Source of the DNA: CAJBVG01 sp943371235
Lineage (GTDB): Bacteria > Bacteroidota > Bacteroidia > Sphingobacteriales > Sphingobacteriaceae
Direction: 5' to 3'
NCBI GenBank assembly: GCA_943371235.1
Contig: CALRTZ010000006.1
Coordinates: 21,770 to 85,769, forward strand
Length of the DNA: 64,000 nucleotides
Each line of letters opens with the position of its first letter. The stretch's first letter is position 1. Both the position numbers and the translations under genes were made by a program. This document shows positions 44,331 through 52,149 of this stretch, in pieces. The notes beneath the pieces were generated by a model that saw nothing but the letters and a program-made list of their open reading frames with translations, was not told the DNA's origin and made no database searches.

Positions 44331-45872
44331 ATGCAAGCAAATGTTAGTGACGTTTTAGGTCGTTTAGGGATAAAGGAAGTAAACCATGGTGCCTCTACAG
44401 GCTATACTTGGTTTAACACCACTGGTGAAACTATTGATTCGTACTCACCTGTTGACGGTAAATTAATAGCAAAAGTACAACAAGGCACTGCTGATGATTA
44501 TGAAACTATTATAAAACAAGCTCAAAAAGCATATACAACATGGAGAATGATGCCTGCACCAAAGCGTGGGGAGATTGTTCGCCAAATGGGTAATGCATTA
44601 CGCGAAGCAAAAGAAGATTTAGGCTTTTTGGTTTCGTATGAAATGGGTAAAAGTTACCAAGAAGGCTTGGGGGAAGTGCAAGAGATGATAGACATTTGCG
44701 ATTTTGCAGTTGGTTTATCTCGTCAGTTACATGGTTTTACCATGCACTCGGAGCGTCCGAAACATAGAATGTACGAACAATACCATCCACTAGGAATTGT
44801 TGGCGTAATTTCAGCATTCAATTTCCCAGTAGCAGTATGGTCGTGGAACGCAATGTTAGCAATGGTTTGCGGCGATGTGGTAGTTTGGAAACCAAGTTCT
44901 AAAGTAATGTTGTGTGCAGTAGCTACTCAAAACATTATTGCCAAAGTGTTAAAGGAGAATAATGTTGAAGAAGGAGTTTTAAACCTAATTGCTGCAGGAT
45001 CTAAATATGTTGGCGATAATTTCTTAGCAGATAAACGTGTTCCTTTAATTTCGGCAACGGGTTCTACCAAAGTAGGCCGTAGAGTTGGAAGCATTGTGGG
45101 CGAGCGTTTAGGCAGAAGTTTATTAGAGTTAGGTGGAAACAACGCCATCATTATCACAGAAAATGCCGATTTAGATATGGCCTTAAGAGCGGTTGTATTT
45201 GGTGCAGTGGGTACAGCTGGTCAGCGTTGTACTTCTACTCGCCGTTTAATTATAAAAGACAGTATTTACGAGGCTTTCAAAGCAAAATTAGTAAAAGCAT
45301 ACGGACAAATTACCATTGGTAATCCATTAGATACCTCTAACCTTGTAGGACCGCTTATTGATACCGATGCAGTTAAAAGTTTTACCAACGCTATTGAGCA
45401 CGTGAAAAAAGAAGGTGGCAGCATTTTATACGGTGGCGAAGTATTAAGTGGTGCAGGTTACGAATCTGGTTGTTATGTGCGCCCTTGTATTGCGGAAGCT
45501 CAAAACCAATTCCACATTGTACAAGAAGAAACCTTTGCTCCTATTTTATACTTAATGAAATATTCGACTATAGAAGAAGCGATGCAAATGCATAACGATG
45601 TTCCACAAGGATTATCGTCGGCTATATTCTCTAATCATATTTTAGAAACCGAGAAATTCTTATCGCATGAAGGTTCTGATTGTGGTATTGCTAACGTAAA
45701 CATCGGAACATCTGGTGCAGAAATTGGCGGTGCATTTGGTGGCGAAAAAGAAACTGGTGGAGGACGCGAGTCGGGTTCTGATGCTTGGAAAGTTTACATG
45801 CGCAGACAAACGAACACTATTAATTTTGGTACAGAATTGCCATTGGCACAAGGGATAAAATTTGATATCTAG
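44331..45872 (+). CDS. Aldehyde dehydrogenase, ALDH7 (aminoadipate-semialdehyde) type
   Basis: This protein of 513 residues from the ATG at 44331 (the longer reading to 44298 is less likely) has catalytic E266 in LLELGGNN and nucleophile C300 in GTAGQRCTSTRR, the expected 34 residues apart. The segment EMGKSYQEGLGEVQEMID and HPLGIVGVISAFNFP match antiquitin-type enzymes, which oxidise alpha-aminoadipate semialdehyde in lysine degradation. Other ALDH substrates are possible. It is preceded by an XRE gene and followed by a 7-bp array shared with aroE. Confidence 0.88.
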   Translation: MQANVSDVLGRLGIKEVNHGASTGYTWFNTTGETIDSYSPVDGKLIAKVQQGTADDYETIIKQAQKAYTTWRMMPAPKRGEIVRQMGNALREAKEDLGFLVSYEMGKSYQEGLGEVQEMIDICDFAVGLSRQLHGFTMHSERPKHRMYEQYHPLGIVGVISAFNFPVAVWSWNAMLAMVCGDVVVWKPSSKVMLCAVATQNIIAKVLKENNVEEGVLNLIAAGSKYVGDNFLADKRVPLISATGSTKVGRRVGSIVGERLGRSLLELGGNNAIIITENADLDMALRAVVFGAVGTAGQRCTSTRRLIIKDSIYEAFKAKLVKAYGQITIGNPLDTSNLVGPLIDTDAVKSFTNAIEHVKKEGGSILYGGEVLSGAGYESGCYVRPCIAEAQNQFHIVQEETFAPILYLMKYSTIEEAMQMHNDVPQGLSSAIFSNHILETEKFLSHEGSDCGIANVNIGTSGAEIGGAFGGEKETGGGRESGSDAWKVYMRRQTNTINFGTELPLAQGIKFDI

Positions 45873-45937
45873 ACTCTAGTCCTTAGTCATTAGTCGTTAG
45901 ACAGTCTAAAGACTAACGACTAAATACTAATGACTAG
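45873..45937. repeat. 7-bp periodic inverted array (TAGTCNT family) between ALDH gene and aroE
   Basis: Beginning right after the ALDH stop: ACTCTAG, TCCTTAG, TCATTAG, TCGTTAG, then the centre AC-A-GT, then CTAAAGA, CTAACGA, CTAAATA, CTAATGA, CTAG. The centre (45898-45910) is a perfect dyad. The right half contains the aroE stop and its last codons (SSH). It shares the 19-base string CTAAAGACTAACGACTAAA with the array at 34864-34968. Confidence 0.85.
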
Positions 45938-46664
45938 AATTCCATATCTTCCATGCTTCCAGCGCTTGGGCTTGCAGCATTTCCGAACCATTTTTGGTGG
46001 TTGCTCCTTTTTCTTTCATCGATTTTAAAAACAAAGATTCTTCGGGGTTATAAATTAAATCGATGGCCTTATGGCTGGAGTTTATTGCATTCATTGGGAA
46101 TGGCGGCATTTCATTTACATTCGGGAAGGTGCCAATAGGTGTTGTTTGTATAAATAATTTTGTGGATGAAATTAATTCATCACTAAGTTCCTCGAAAGTA
46201 AGTGTGTTTTCTTTCTTCGTTCTGTTTACAGTTTTATAGGAAATTCCAATTCTGCCCAACACATATTTCACTGCTTTTGCGGCACCACCATCACCAATAA
46301 TAATAGCCGTTTTCATATTAGCATGAGCCATGCCTAATAATGATTTTGCAAAACCCCATGCATCGGTATTATACCCAATTAATTTTCCATTCATAAATTT
46401 TATAGTATTTACCGCGCCTATTGCTTTAGCCGTTTCATCTAGTTCAGTTAAATACGGGATGATGCTTTCTTTGTAAGGTGTAGTAACATTAAGGCCTTTG
46501 AGGTCTTTGATGTTTTCTATAAGAGCTGGGAAGTCTTCTATTTTTTCGAGCGGATAATTTTGATATTCGGCATCGAGGATATTCTCCCTGTCAAATTTTT
46601 TATCAAAAAAACTTTTCGAAAAAGAATGAGAGAGAGGATATCCTATTAATCCGAATTTTTTCAT
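45927..46664 (-). CDS. aroE: Shikimate dehydrogenase
   Basis: This 245-residue protein reduces 3-dehydroshikimate with NADPH in aromatic amino acid synthesis. The shikimate-binding GLIGYPLSHSFSKSFF and catalytic-lysine region NVTTPYKESI are at the N-terminus, and the NADP loop is IIGDGGAAKAVKYVLG near residue 122. NTDAWGFAKSL also fits. Its final residues and stop lie inside a 7-bp repeat array. It is 9 bases after fumC on the same strand. Confidence 0.95.
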   Translation of the reverse strand: MKKFGLIGYPLSHSFSKSFFDKKFDRENILDAEYQNYPLEKIEDFPALIENIKDLKGLNVTTPYKESIIPYLTELDETAKAIGAVNTIKFMNGKLIGYNTDAWGFAKSLLGMAHANMKTAIIIGDGGAAKAVKYVLGRIGISYKTVNRTKKENTLTFEELSDELISSTKLFIQTTPIGTFPNVNEMPPFPMNAINSSHKAIDLIYNPEESLFLKSMKEKGATTKNGSEMLQAQALEAWKIWNSSH

Positions 46665-46673
46665 GTATTGAAA

Positions 46674-48071
46674 TTACAAATTACCAACCATGCCTTCTGG
46701 GCGAACCCACTCATCAAATTGTTCTGAGGTTAACAATCCTAATTCAATGGCTGCCGCTTTTAAGGTTTTATTTTCTTTGTGAGCTTTCTTTGCAATTTTT
46801 GCAGAATTATCATATCCAATATGAGTATTCAATGCGGTTACAAGCATCAATGAGTTATCTAAATTTTTCTTAATGTCGTCGTAATTTGGAAGAATGCCCA
46901 CTGCACAATTTAAATCGAATGATACGCAAGCATCGCCAATTAAACGTGCCGAGTGTAATACATTTGCTGCAATCATTGGTTTAAAAACATTTAATTCGAA
47001 ATGACCTGTTGCACCACCTACAGAAACTGCCATGTCGTTTCCAATTACTTGCGCGCATACCATTGTTAAGGCTTCTGGTTGTGTAGGGTTTACTTTACCC
47101 GGCATAATAGAAGAACCCGGTTCGTTATCTGGAATAATAATTTCACCAATTCCACAACGCGGGCCCGAGCTCAACATTCGAATGTCGTTTGCAATTTTCA
47201 TTAAGGCAACTGCCGAACGTTTTAATGCTCCAGATAATTCTACCATTGCATCATGCGCTGCCAATGCTTCGAATTTATTTGGTGCAGTTACAAATGGATA
47301 TCCAGAAATTTCAGCGATTTTTTTCGCTACAAGTTCTGCATAACCTTTTGGTGCATTCAATCCTGTACCCACTGCTGTTCCACCCAATGCTAATTCTTTT
47401 ACCATTTCTAATGCATTGTTTAATGCTCTAACCGAATTGGTAATTTGTTGTACATATCCCGAAAACTCTTGACCTAAGGTTAAAGGTGTTGCATCCATAA
47501 AATGGGTACGACCAATTTTTACTACGCTCATGTACTCTTTAGATTTCTTATCTAAAGTATCTCTCAATTGCAACATACCAGGTATGGTAATTTCTACCAC
47601 TTGAGTATAGGCAGCAATGTGCATAGCCGTTGGATAGGTATCGTTAGATGATTGTGATTTGTTTACATCATCATTCGGGTGTAAAATTTTGTGCTCGTCT
47701 AATAAGGTTCCACCACGAACTACATGTCCACGATTTGCTACCACTTCGTTTACATTCATGTTACTTTGTGTACCCGAACCCGTTTGCCAAATTACCAAAG
47801 GAAATTCTGCATCTAATTTACCTGTTAATATTTCTTCGCATACTTCTGCAATTAAAGCAGCTTTGTCTGCTGCCAATACACCTAAATCTTGGTTGGTTAA
47901 AGCTGCTGCTTTTTTCAAAATGGCAAATGCTCTGATAATCTCTATCGGCATTTTGTCGCCCGGGCCACCAATTTTAAAGTTTTGTAAGGAGCGTTGTGTT
48001 TGCGCTGCCCAATATTTATCAGCAGGTACTTGTACCTCGCCTAAACTGTCTTTTTCAATACGAAATTCCAT
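46674..48071 (-). CDS. fumC: Fumarate hydratase, class II
   Basis: This 465-residue TCA-cycle enzyme interconverts fumarate and malate. The superfamily signature GSSIMPGKVNPTQPEAL is near residue 316, and earlier GSGTQSNMNVNEV and SSNDTYPTAMH match FumC, with HFMDATPLTLGQEFSG completing the site. The aspartase relative is excluded by the FumC-specific N-terminal EKDSLGEVQVPADKYW pattern. It is upstream of aroE on the minus strand; a -7 box TAAATTTG is at 48092-48099. Confidence 0.96.
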   Translation of the reverse strand: MEFRIEKDSLGEVQVPADKYWAAQTQRSLQNFKIGGPGDKMPIEIIRAFAILKKAAALTNQDLGVLAADKAALIAEVCEEILTGKLDAEFPLVIWQTGSGTQSNMNVNEVVANRGHVVRGGTLLDEHKILHPNDDVNKSQSSNDTYPTAMHIAAYTQVVEITIPGMLQLRDTLDKKSKEYMSVVKIGRTHFMDATPLTLGQEFSGYVQQITNSVRALNNALEMVKELALGGTAVGTGLNAPKGYAELVAKKIAEISGYPFVTAPNKFEALAAHDAMVELSGALKRSAVALMKIANDIRMLSSGPRCGIGEIIIPDNEPGSSIMPGKVNPTQPEALTMVCAQVIGNDMAVSVGGATGHFELNVFKPMIAANVLHSARLIGDACVSFDLNCAVGILPNYDDIKKNLDNSLMLVTALNTHIGYDNSAKIAKKAHKENKTLKAAAIELGLLTSEQFDEWVRPEGMVGNL

Positions 48072-48219
48072 GATTGTTAATTTTGTCGCCGCAAATTTAA
48101 TAATTTTTTCAGCTAATTATGAAGATAGTATATCATCTGAAACACTTGTAAATCAAACTATTCTAACAATTTTTCATAAATGTGGATAAATCGACACCCC
48201 TTACATCCTTTAAGGAGTT

Positions 48220-48227
48220 TAACTTTG
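48220..48227 (+). promoter_or_regulatory. Possible -7 box for the OmpA-like lipoprotein gene
   Basis: TAACTTTG matches TAnnTTTG and is 26 bases before the ATG at 48254. No TTG is found at the normal spacing. Confidence 0.4.
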
Positions 48228-48253
48228 ATGTATTATATTAAAAAAAAATCAAT

Positions 48254-49150
48254 ATGAACATGAAAAGAATCATTTCTCCCCTACTGCTAGTTTTTGCTAT
48301 TGTATTGATGGCATCTTGTGTAGTACCTAAGAAGAAATTTTTAGCGATGCAACATGAAAGAGATTCATTGCAAAACGGCTTAAACATTGCGAACATCAAA
48401 ATAGACAGCCTTACAAGTGCATTAGCATTTCACCGCGATACCATTAACAATTTACGTGCACAAGTAAAAAACTTGGATGAGCGTTTAAAATTATTAACCG
48501 ACCAAACCAATACCTTATCAGAAAACTACAAACAATTGCGTGCGAATAGTACTGATGAAATTAAAAAGTTAATTAAAGAATTAGAAACCGCACAAGCAAA
48601 TTTAGCAGCACGTGAACGCAGACTACAAGAAGTAGAAGATGCCATGGCTCGTAGAGATGCAGCTGTAAAAGCATTGCGCGATAAATTACAAAATGCTTTA
48701 TTAGGCTTTAACAAAAGTGGCTTATCTGTAAATGTTAAAGATGGTAAAGTATACGTATCGTTAACAGATAAATTATTGTTTAGCTCTGGAAGTATAGAGA
48801 TTGATGAGCGTGGTAAAGAAGCATTAACAGAATTAGCGAAAGTGTTGCAAACACAAGCAGACATTAATATTTTGGTAGAAGGGCATACTGATAATATGAA
48901 GGTGACTAACCTTGGCCAAATAAAAGATAACTGGGATTTAAGTGTATTGCGTTCTACAGCGGTAGTAAGATTTTTAACCGAAAATCAGAAGTTAGATCCG
49001 AACAGAGTAACTGCATCTGGAAGAGGCGAAATTATGCCGGTAGAAAAATTAAATACTGCCGACGCAAGAAGTAGAAATCGTAGAATCGAAATTATATTAA
49101 CACCAAAGTTAGATGTGTTGTATAATTTGTTGAATGAAGATATAAAGTAA
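48254..49150 (+). CDS. OmpA-family peptidoglycan-binding lipoprotein
   Basis: This 298-residue protein has lipobox LMASC near residue 22, a long coiled coil from about residue 30 to 140 (rich in leucine, lysine and glutamine), and a C-terminal OmpA domain. The latter shows LFSSGSIEIDERGKEALTEL, VEGHTDNMKV and ASGRGEIMPV with NRRIEIIL, the residues that bind meso-DAP. It anchors the outer membrane to the wall. The ATG at 48260 (MKRII) is an alternative start. A double-repeat stem-loop follows. Confidence 0.92.
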   Translation: MNMKRIISPLLLVFAIVLMASCVVPKKKFLAMQHERDSLQNGLNIANIKIDSLTSALAFHRDTINNLRAQVKNLDERLKLLTDQTNTLSENYKQLRANSTDEIKKLIKELETAQANLAARERRLQEVEDAMARRDAAVKALRDKLQNALLGFNKSGLSVNVKDGKVYVSLTDKLLFSSGSIEIDERGKEALTELAKVLQTQADINILVEGHTDNMKVTNLGQIKDNWDLSVLRSTAVVRFLTENQKLDPNRVTASGRGEIMPVEKLNTADARSRNRRIEIILTPKLDVLYNLLNEDIK

Positions 49151-49156
49151 ATTAAT

Positions 49157-49223
49157 AAATGTGCAAATAATTAAATGTGCAAATGGGTGGCATCCATTTG
49201 CACATTTTCGCATTTGCACATTT
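49157..49223. terminator. Duplicated-arm stem-loop between the OmpA-like gene and rfbC
   Basis: The 12-base word AAATGTGCAAAT occurs twice on the left (from 49157 and 49172) and its complement twice on the right (up to 49223), around an 8-base loop GTGGCATC. Two successive stems can form between convergent genes, followed by AT-rich sequence. This is a probable bidirectional terminator of unusual build. Confidence 0.75.
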
Positions 49224-49232
49224 AGTAATTTT

Positions 49233-49775
49233 CTAAAAAGGACTAACGAAGTCTTTCAACACTGGCAGTTCCTTGTCTTTGTCAGAAACAAACAAGCCTT
49301 CCACTTTCCAATCGATACCCAAAGCTGGGTCGTTATATAACACTCCTCCTTCCGAAGCTTTATCGTAATAGTTTGTACACTTGTAACAGAAGATGGTATT
49401 GTCTTCTAAGGTAGAAAAACCATGTGCAAAACCTGCTGGTATAAAAAACTGTGTTTGGTTTTCGGCGCTCAATTCTATAGCAAAATACTTACCGTAGGTA
49501 GCAGAGTTTTTTCGGATGTCCAACGCAACATCTAACACTTTACCTTGTAATACTCTTACTAACTTACCTTGCTCGTTTGGTGCTTTCTGAAAATGTAACC
49601 CTCTTATGGTTCCTCTTTGTGATAAAGACTGATTGTCTTGCACAAAATTTACATCGAGATTTAATTTTTTGAAAATATCTTCTCTAAAGCTTTCAAAAAA
49701 ATAACCTCTTACATCTTTCCAAATTTTTGGTTGTAATATCAACAAGCCTTCTATATCTGTTTTTGTAATCTCCAT
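49233..49775 (-). CDS. rfbC: dTDP-4-dehydrorhamnose 3,5-epimerase
   Basis: This 180-residue cupin-fold enzyme epimerises dTDP-4-keto-6-deoxyglucose, a step to dTDP-rhamnose. The catalytic His is in GTIRGLHFQKAP near residue 58, followed by VRVLQGKVLDVALDIRKNS and FIPAGFAHGF. RfbA, RfbB and RfbD genes are not in the window. It overlaps the DUF4286 gene by one base (TAATG), so it is translationally coupled to it. Confidence 0.96.
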   Translation of the reverse strand: MEITKTDIEGLLILQPKIWKDVRGYFFESFREDIFKKLNLDVNFVQDNQSLSQRGTIRGLHFQKAPNEQGKLVRVLQGKVLDVALDIRKNSATYGKYFAIELSAENQTQFFIPAGFAHGFSTLEDNTIFCYKCTNYYDKASEGGVLYNDPALGIDWKVEGLFVSDKDKELPVLKDFVSPF

Positions 49776-50077
49776 TATTCTATAATATCTAAGATAGTTC
49801 TAAACGCTACAAATTTATTCGCATATCTATTTTCTACATCTGTACGCAATGCAGGAGCATGCACACGCTGGTATTCATTTAATATCTCATGCGACTCGCA
49901 ATAGTACTGAAAAGAATACGTATGCCCATCTTGTTGAGGTTCTTTCAATCGCATAATTTTATGCATTGCAAAACACCCTGTATTCATTACCTCAGGCACA
50001 TGCACTTCTCGCATCCATTGTATCCAATCTTCGTGGATATCGTCGCCTACATTTACTGTTACACTGTATAGTACCAT
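49775..50077 (-). CDS. DUF4286 family protein
   Basis: This 100-residue soluble protein has a dimeric alpha-beta-barrel-like pattern: MVLYSVTVNVGDDIHEDWIQ, EVHVPEVMNTGCFAMHKI and YSFQYYCESHEILNEYQ. DUF4286 is a Bacteroidota family with no assigned function. Overlap with rfbC by one base indicates an operon. Its upstream region holds five heptads (50084-50118) only 6 bases before the ATG, so the array probably lies in its leader or promoter. Confidence 0.85.
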   Translation of the reverse strand: MVLYSVTVNVGDDIHEDWIQWMREVHVPEVMNTGCFAMHKIMRLKEPQQDGHTYSFQYYCESHEILNEYQRVHAPALRTDVENRYANKFVAFRTILDIIE

Positions 50078-50083
50078 TTTTTT

Positions 50084-50118
50084 GAATTGTGAATTGTAAA
50101 TTGTGAATTGTGAATTTA
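50084..50118. repeat. GAATTGT-family heptad array upstream of the DUF4286 gene
   Basis: Five words of seven: GAATTGT, GAATTGT, AAATTGT, GAATTGT, GAATTTA. It lies 6 bases upstream of the DUF4286 start, an unusual position because most arrays of this window follow stop codons. Confidence 0.82.
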
Positions 50119-50136
50119 AGCAACATTGTTAGTTTT

Positions 50137-50206
50137 CTCGATACTCAATACTCGCTACTGAATACTTCTTACCCTCTAACGACTAAGGACTAACTTCTAA
50201 CGACTA
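50137..50206. repeat. 7-bp periodic array (NNNNNTA family) downstream of a TPR gene
   Basis: Ten heptads: CTCGATA, CTCAATA, CTCGCTA, CTGAATA, CTTCTTA, CCCTCTA, ACGACTA, AGGACTA, ACTTCTA, ACGACTA. Nearly all end in TA. It ends 3 bases before the stop codon of the TPR gene, reading towards that gene's downstream side on the minus strand. Confidence 0.82.
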
Positions 50207-50209
50207 GAT

Positions 50210-52012
50210 TTAGCTACCTCTCAACATCCTAAACCTCTTTCTTGCTTCTACCATGTACATACTTCCAGAAAATTCGTCGATTATTTGTTGGTATGCTTTC
50301 ATGGCTAATTCTGTATTTTTTAATTTTCGTTCGTAAATATCGGCTATGGTAAACAATGCATCGTCGGCCCAAATTCCATCTTTATGTTTATCAACAACTA
50401 CACTATAAAATTCAATTGCTTTCGTAAAATTTTGTTGATTCACTTCTATCATTGCCTTCATCCAAAGTATATCATCGTTCAAATCATTCTCCGGAAATAA
50501 TACATCAATTGAATCTAATTTTAATAATGCATTTTTATATTGATGTTGATATATCAACAAATCTGCTTTGGCATATAATCGTAATGCTTGTTGGTTGGTA
50601 TCTACATTTTCATTATCAGAAATTAATAAACTTAAATTCAAGGCATCATTGGCAATAAGCTGGCTCGTACTCGCTTTTAAAATATCTAACTGTGCTTTAG
50701 ACCAATCGAACTCTCCTGCAAAATAGGATAGTTTGGCATTTTTATATTTTGCCATTTGCCCCAAGGGATCGTCTTTGTAGGCTTTATCAACTTGCCCGTA
50801 CATCATGGCTGCTTCCCAAACATCCCCATCATATAAATAATAATCGCCTAAATCTAATTTACATTGTGCTAAAAAAGAAGTTATTCCATATCGGTTCTCA
50901 ATTATTTTTTCGAGAATAACAATCGCTTCATTTGCACGGTTTAAATACAATGCCAATAAACTAGCATACTCTCGCATAGCTTCGCCTGTACTACTTTGCT
51001 CGCCAAAATCTAAAAAATATTGTTTGTAATCTTTTTCTAAATTTTCTAAATCCGAACTTGTATAAACACTACTTGTAATTTTTTCTTTCTGTGTGCTCAG
51101 TAAAAATGTTCGCGAGGGATTATAAAAAGGCAAACTACTTCCTTTGTCAATAACTGCTCTAAACGATTTAATGGCAGCATCGTATTTCTTATTATTTCTG
51201 CAATATTGCCCAAGCTGAAATAAACGTTGTCCTTCTTCAGAAAAGCGTTTATCCATAGCTATGCTCTGCAATAAAGCTGCATCAAAATTTTGTTGTTGTA
51301 TAAATGTCCAAATTAATAAATCCGAATAAAATTGCTGATCTGGAAATTGTTGTAAACGTTGTAATAAAATGTTTTTCAATAAATCATAATCTTTTTCATC
51401 ATTAAAATAATCCTGAAAATTTTGTTGTATTTGATCTTGCTCGTAAGCATTTTGCTCAAAAGTATTTAACTGCTCTTCAATTATACCTTGCTTATTGTTT
51501 TGCAAACTATATATTTTTGTAGCATCTATGCTCAATAAAGTAGGGTTGCGAGTTAGTATTCGTCCTTTCTCTATTGCCTTTATTGCATAATCATATAATT
51601 GCAATTCTGTAAACTTTGCAGTAACATCTACAAGCAACATTAAATCCGGACCCAATTTATTTAAGGCTTCGTTGTATTGTTTTAATGCTTTTTCTGATTG
51701 GTTGTTTGAATCGTATACAAACCCTAAATCGATATAATAGGTAGGGTAGTTATTGCTTCGTTTCAACATCTTTTTTACCAATTTTTCCGATTGCTCTGAT
51801 TTCTTCTGAGCCATTAAACATTGGTAATACTTAGTGTAATATTCTGTGTTAGCAGGATCGTTTTGATGTAGTTTTTGGTATATGGTTTCGGCCTTATCAA
51901 ACTCTCCATTTGTAAAGTACTCTTTACCCAATGCCTCCACATTTGCCCGTTGAGCATTGGTTTGTATGCTAAAAGCAAACAAAAGGCTGAGGATATAGAT
52001 AATTTTTTTCAT
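50210..52012 (-). CDS. Tetratricopeptide repeat protein, exported
   Basis: This protein is 600 residues from the ATG at 52012 (MKKIIYILSLL), which begins a signal peptide ending near residue 20; a GTG four codons earlier is possible. About ten TPR units follow, including YKDDPLGQMAKYKNAKL and IEFYSVVVDKHKDGIW, so it is probably a periplasmic scaffold or outer-membrane assembly factor. No partner can be named. It lies upstream of the DUF4286-rfbC pair. A 7-bp array follows its stop. Confidence 0.87.
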   Translation of the reverse strand: MKKIIYILSLLFAFSIQTNAQRANVEALGKEYFTNGEFDKAETIYQKLHQNDPANTEYYTKYYQCLMAQKKSEQSEKLVKKMLKRSNNYPTYYIDLGFVYDSNNQSEKALKQYNEALNKLGPDLMLLVDVTAKFTELQLYDYAIKAIEKGRILTRNPTLLSIDATKIYSLQNNKQGIIEEQLNTFEQNAYEQDQIQQNFQDYFNDEKDYDLLKNILLQRLQQFPDQQFYSDLLIWTFIQQQNFDAALLQSIAMDKRFSEEGQRLFQLGQYCRNNKKYDAAIKSFRAVIDKGSSLPFYNPSRTFLLSTQKEKITSSVYTSSDLENLEKDYKQYFLDFGEQSSTGEAMREYASLLALYLNRANEAIVILEKIIENRYGITSFLAQCKLDLGDYYLYDGDVWEAAMMYGQVDKAYKDDPLGQMAKYKNAKLSYFAGEFDWSKAQLDILKASTSQLIANDALNLSLLISDNENVDTNQQALRLYAKADLLIYQHQYKNALLKLDSIDVLFPENDLNDDILWMKAMIEVNQQNFTKAIEFYSVVVDKHKDGIWADDALFTIADIYERKLKNTELAMKAYQQIIDEFSGSMYMVEARKRFRMLRGS

Positions 52013-52149
52013 TTCTTTATGCACTAAAAATATAGATAATTTTTTAATTTTAATTGATAAACGAAATAAGGGTAAAAATGGTGTTACAGCACAGCATTAT
52101 AAATGTTGTAGCCATAATAAATTACTAAATTACAGTCTAATATTATAAA

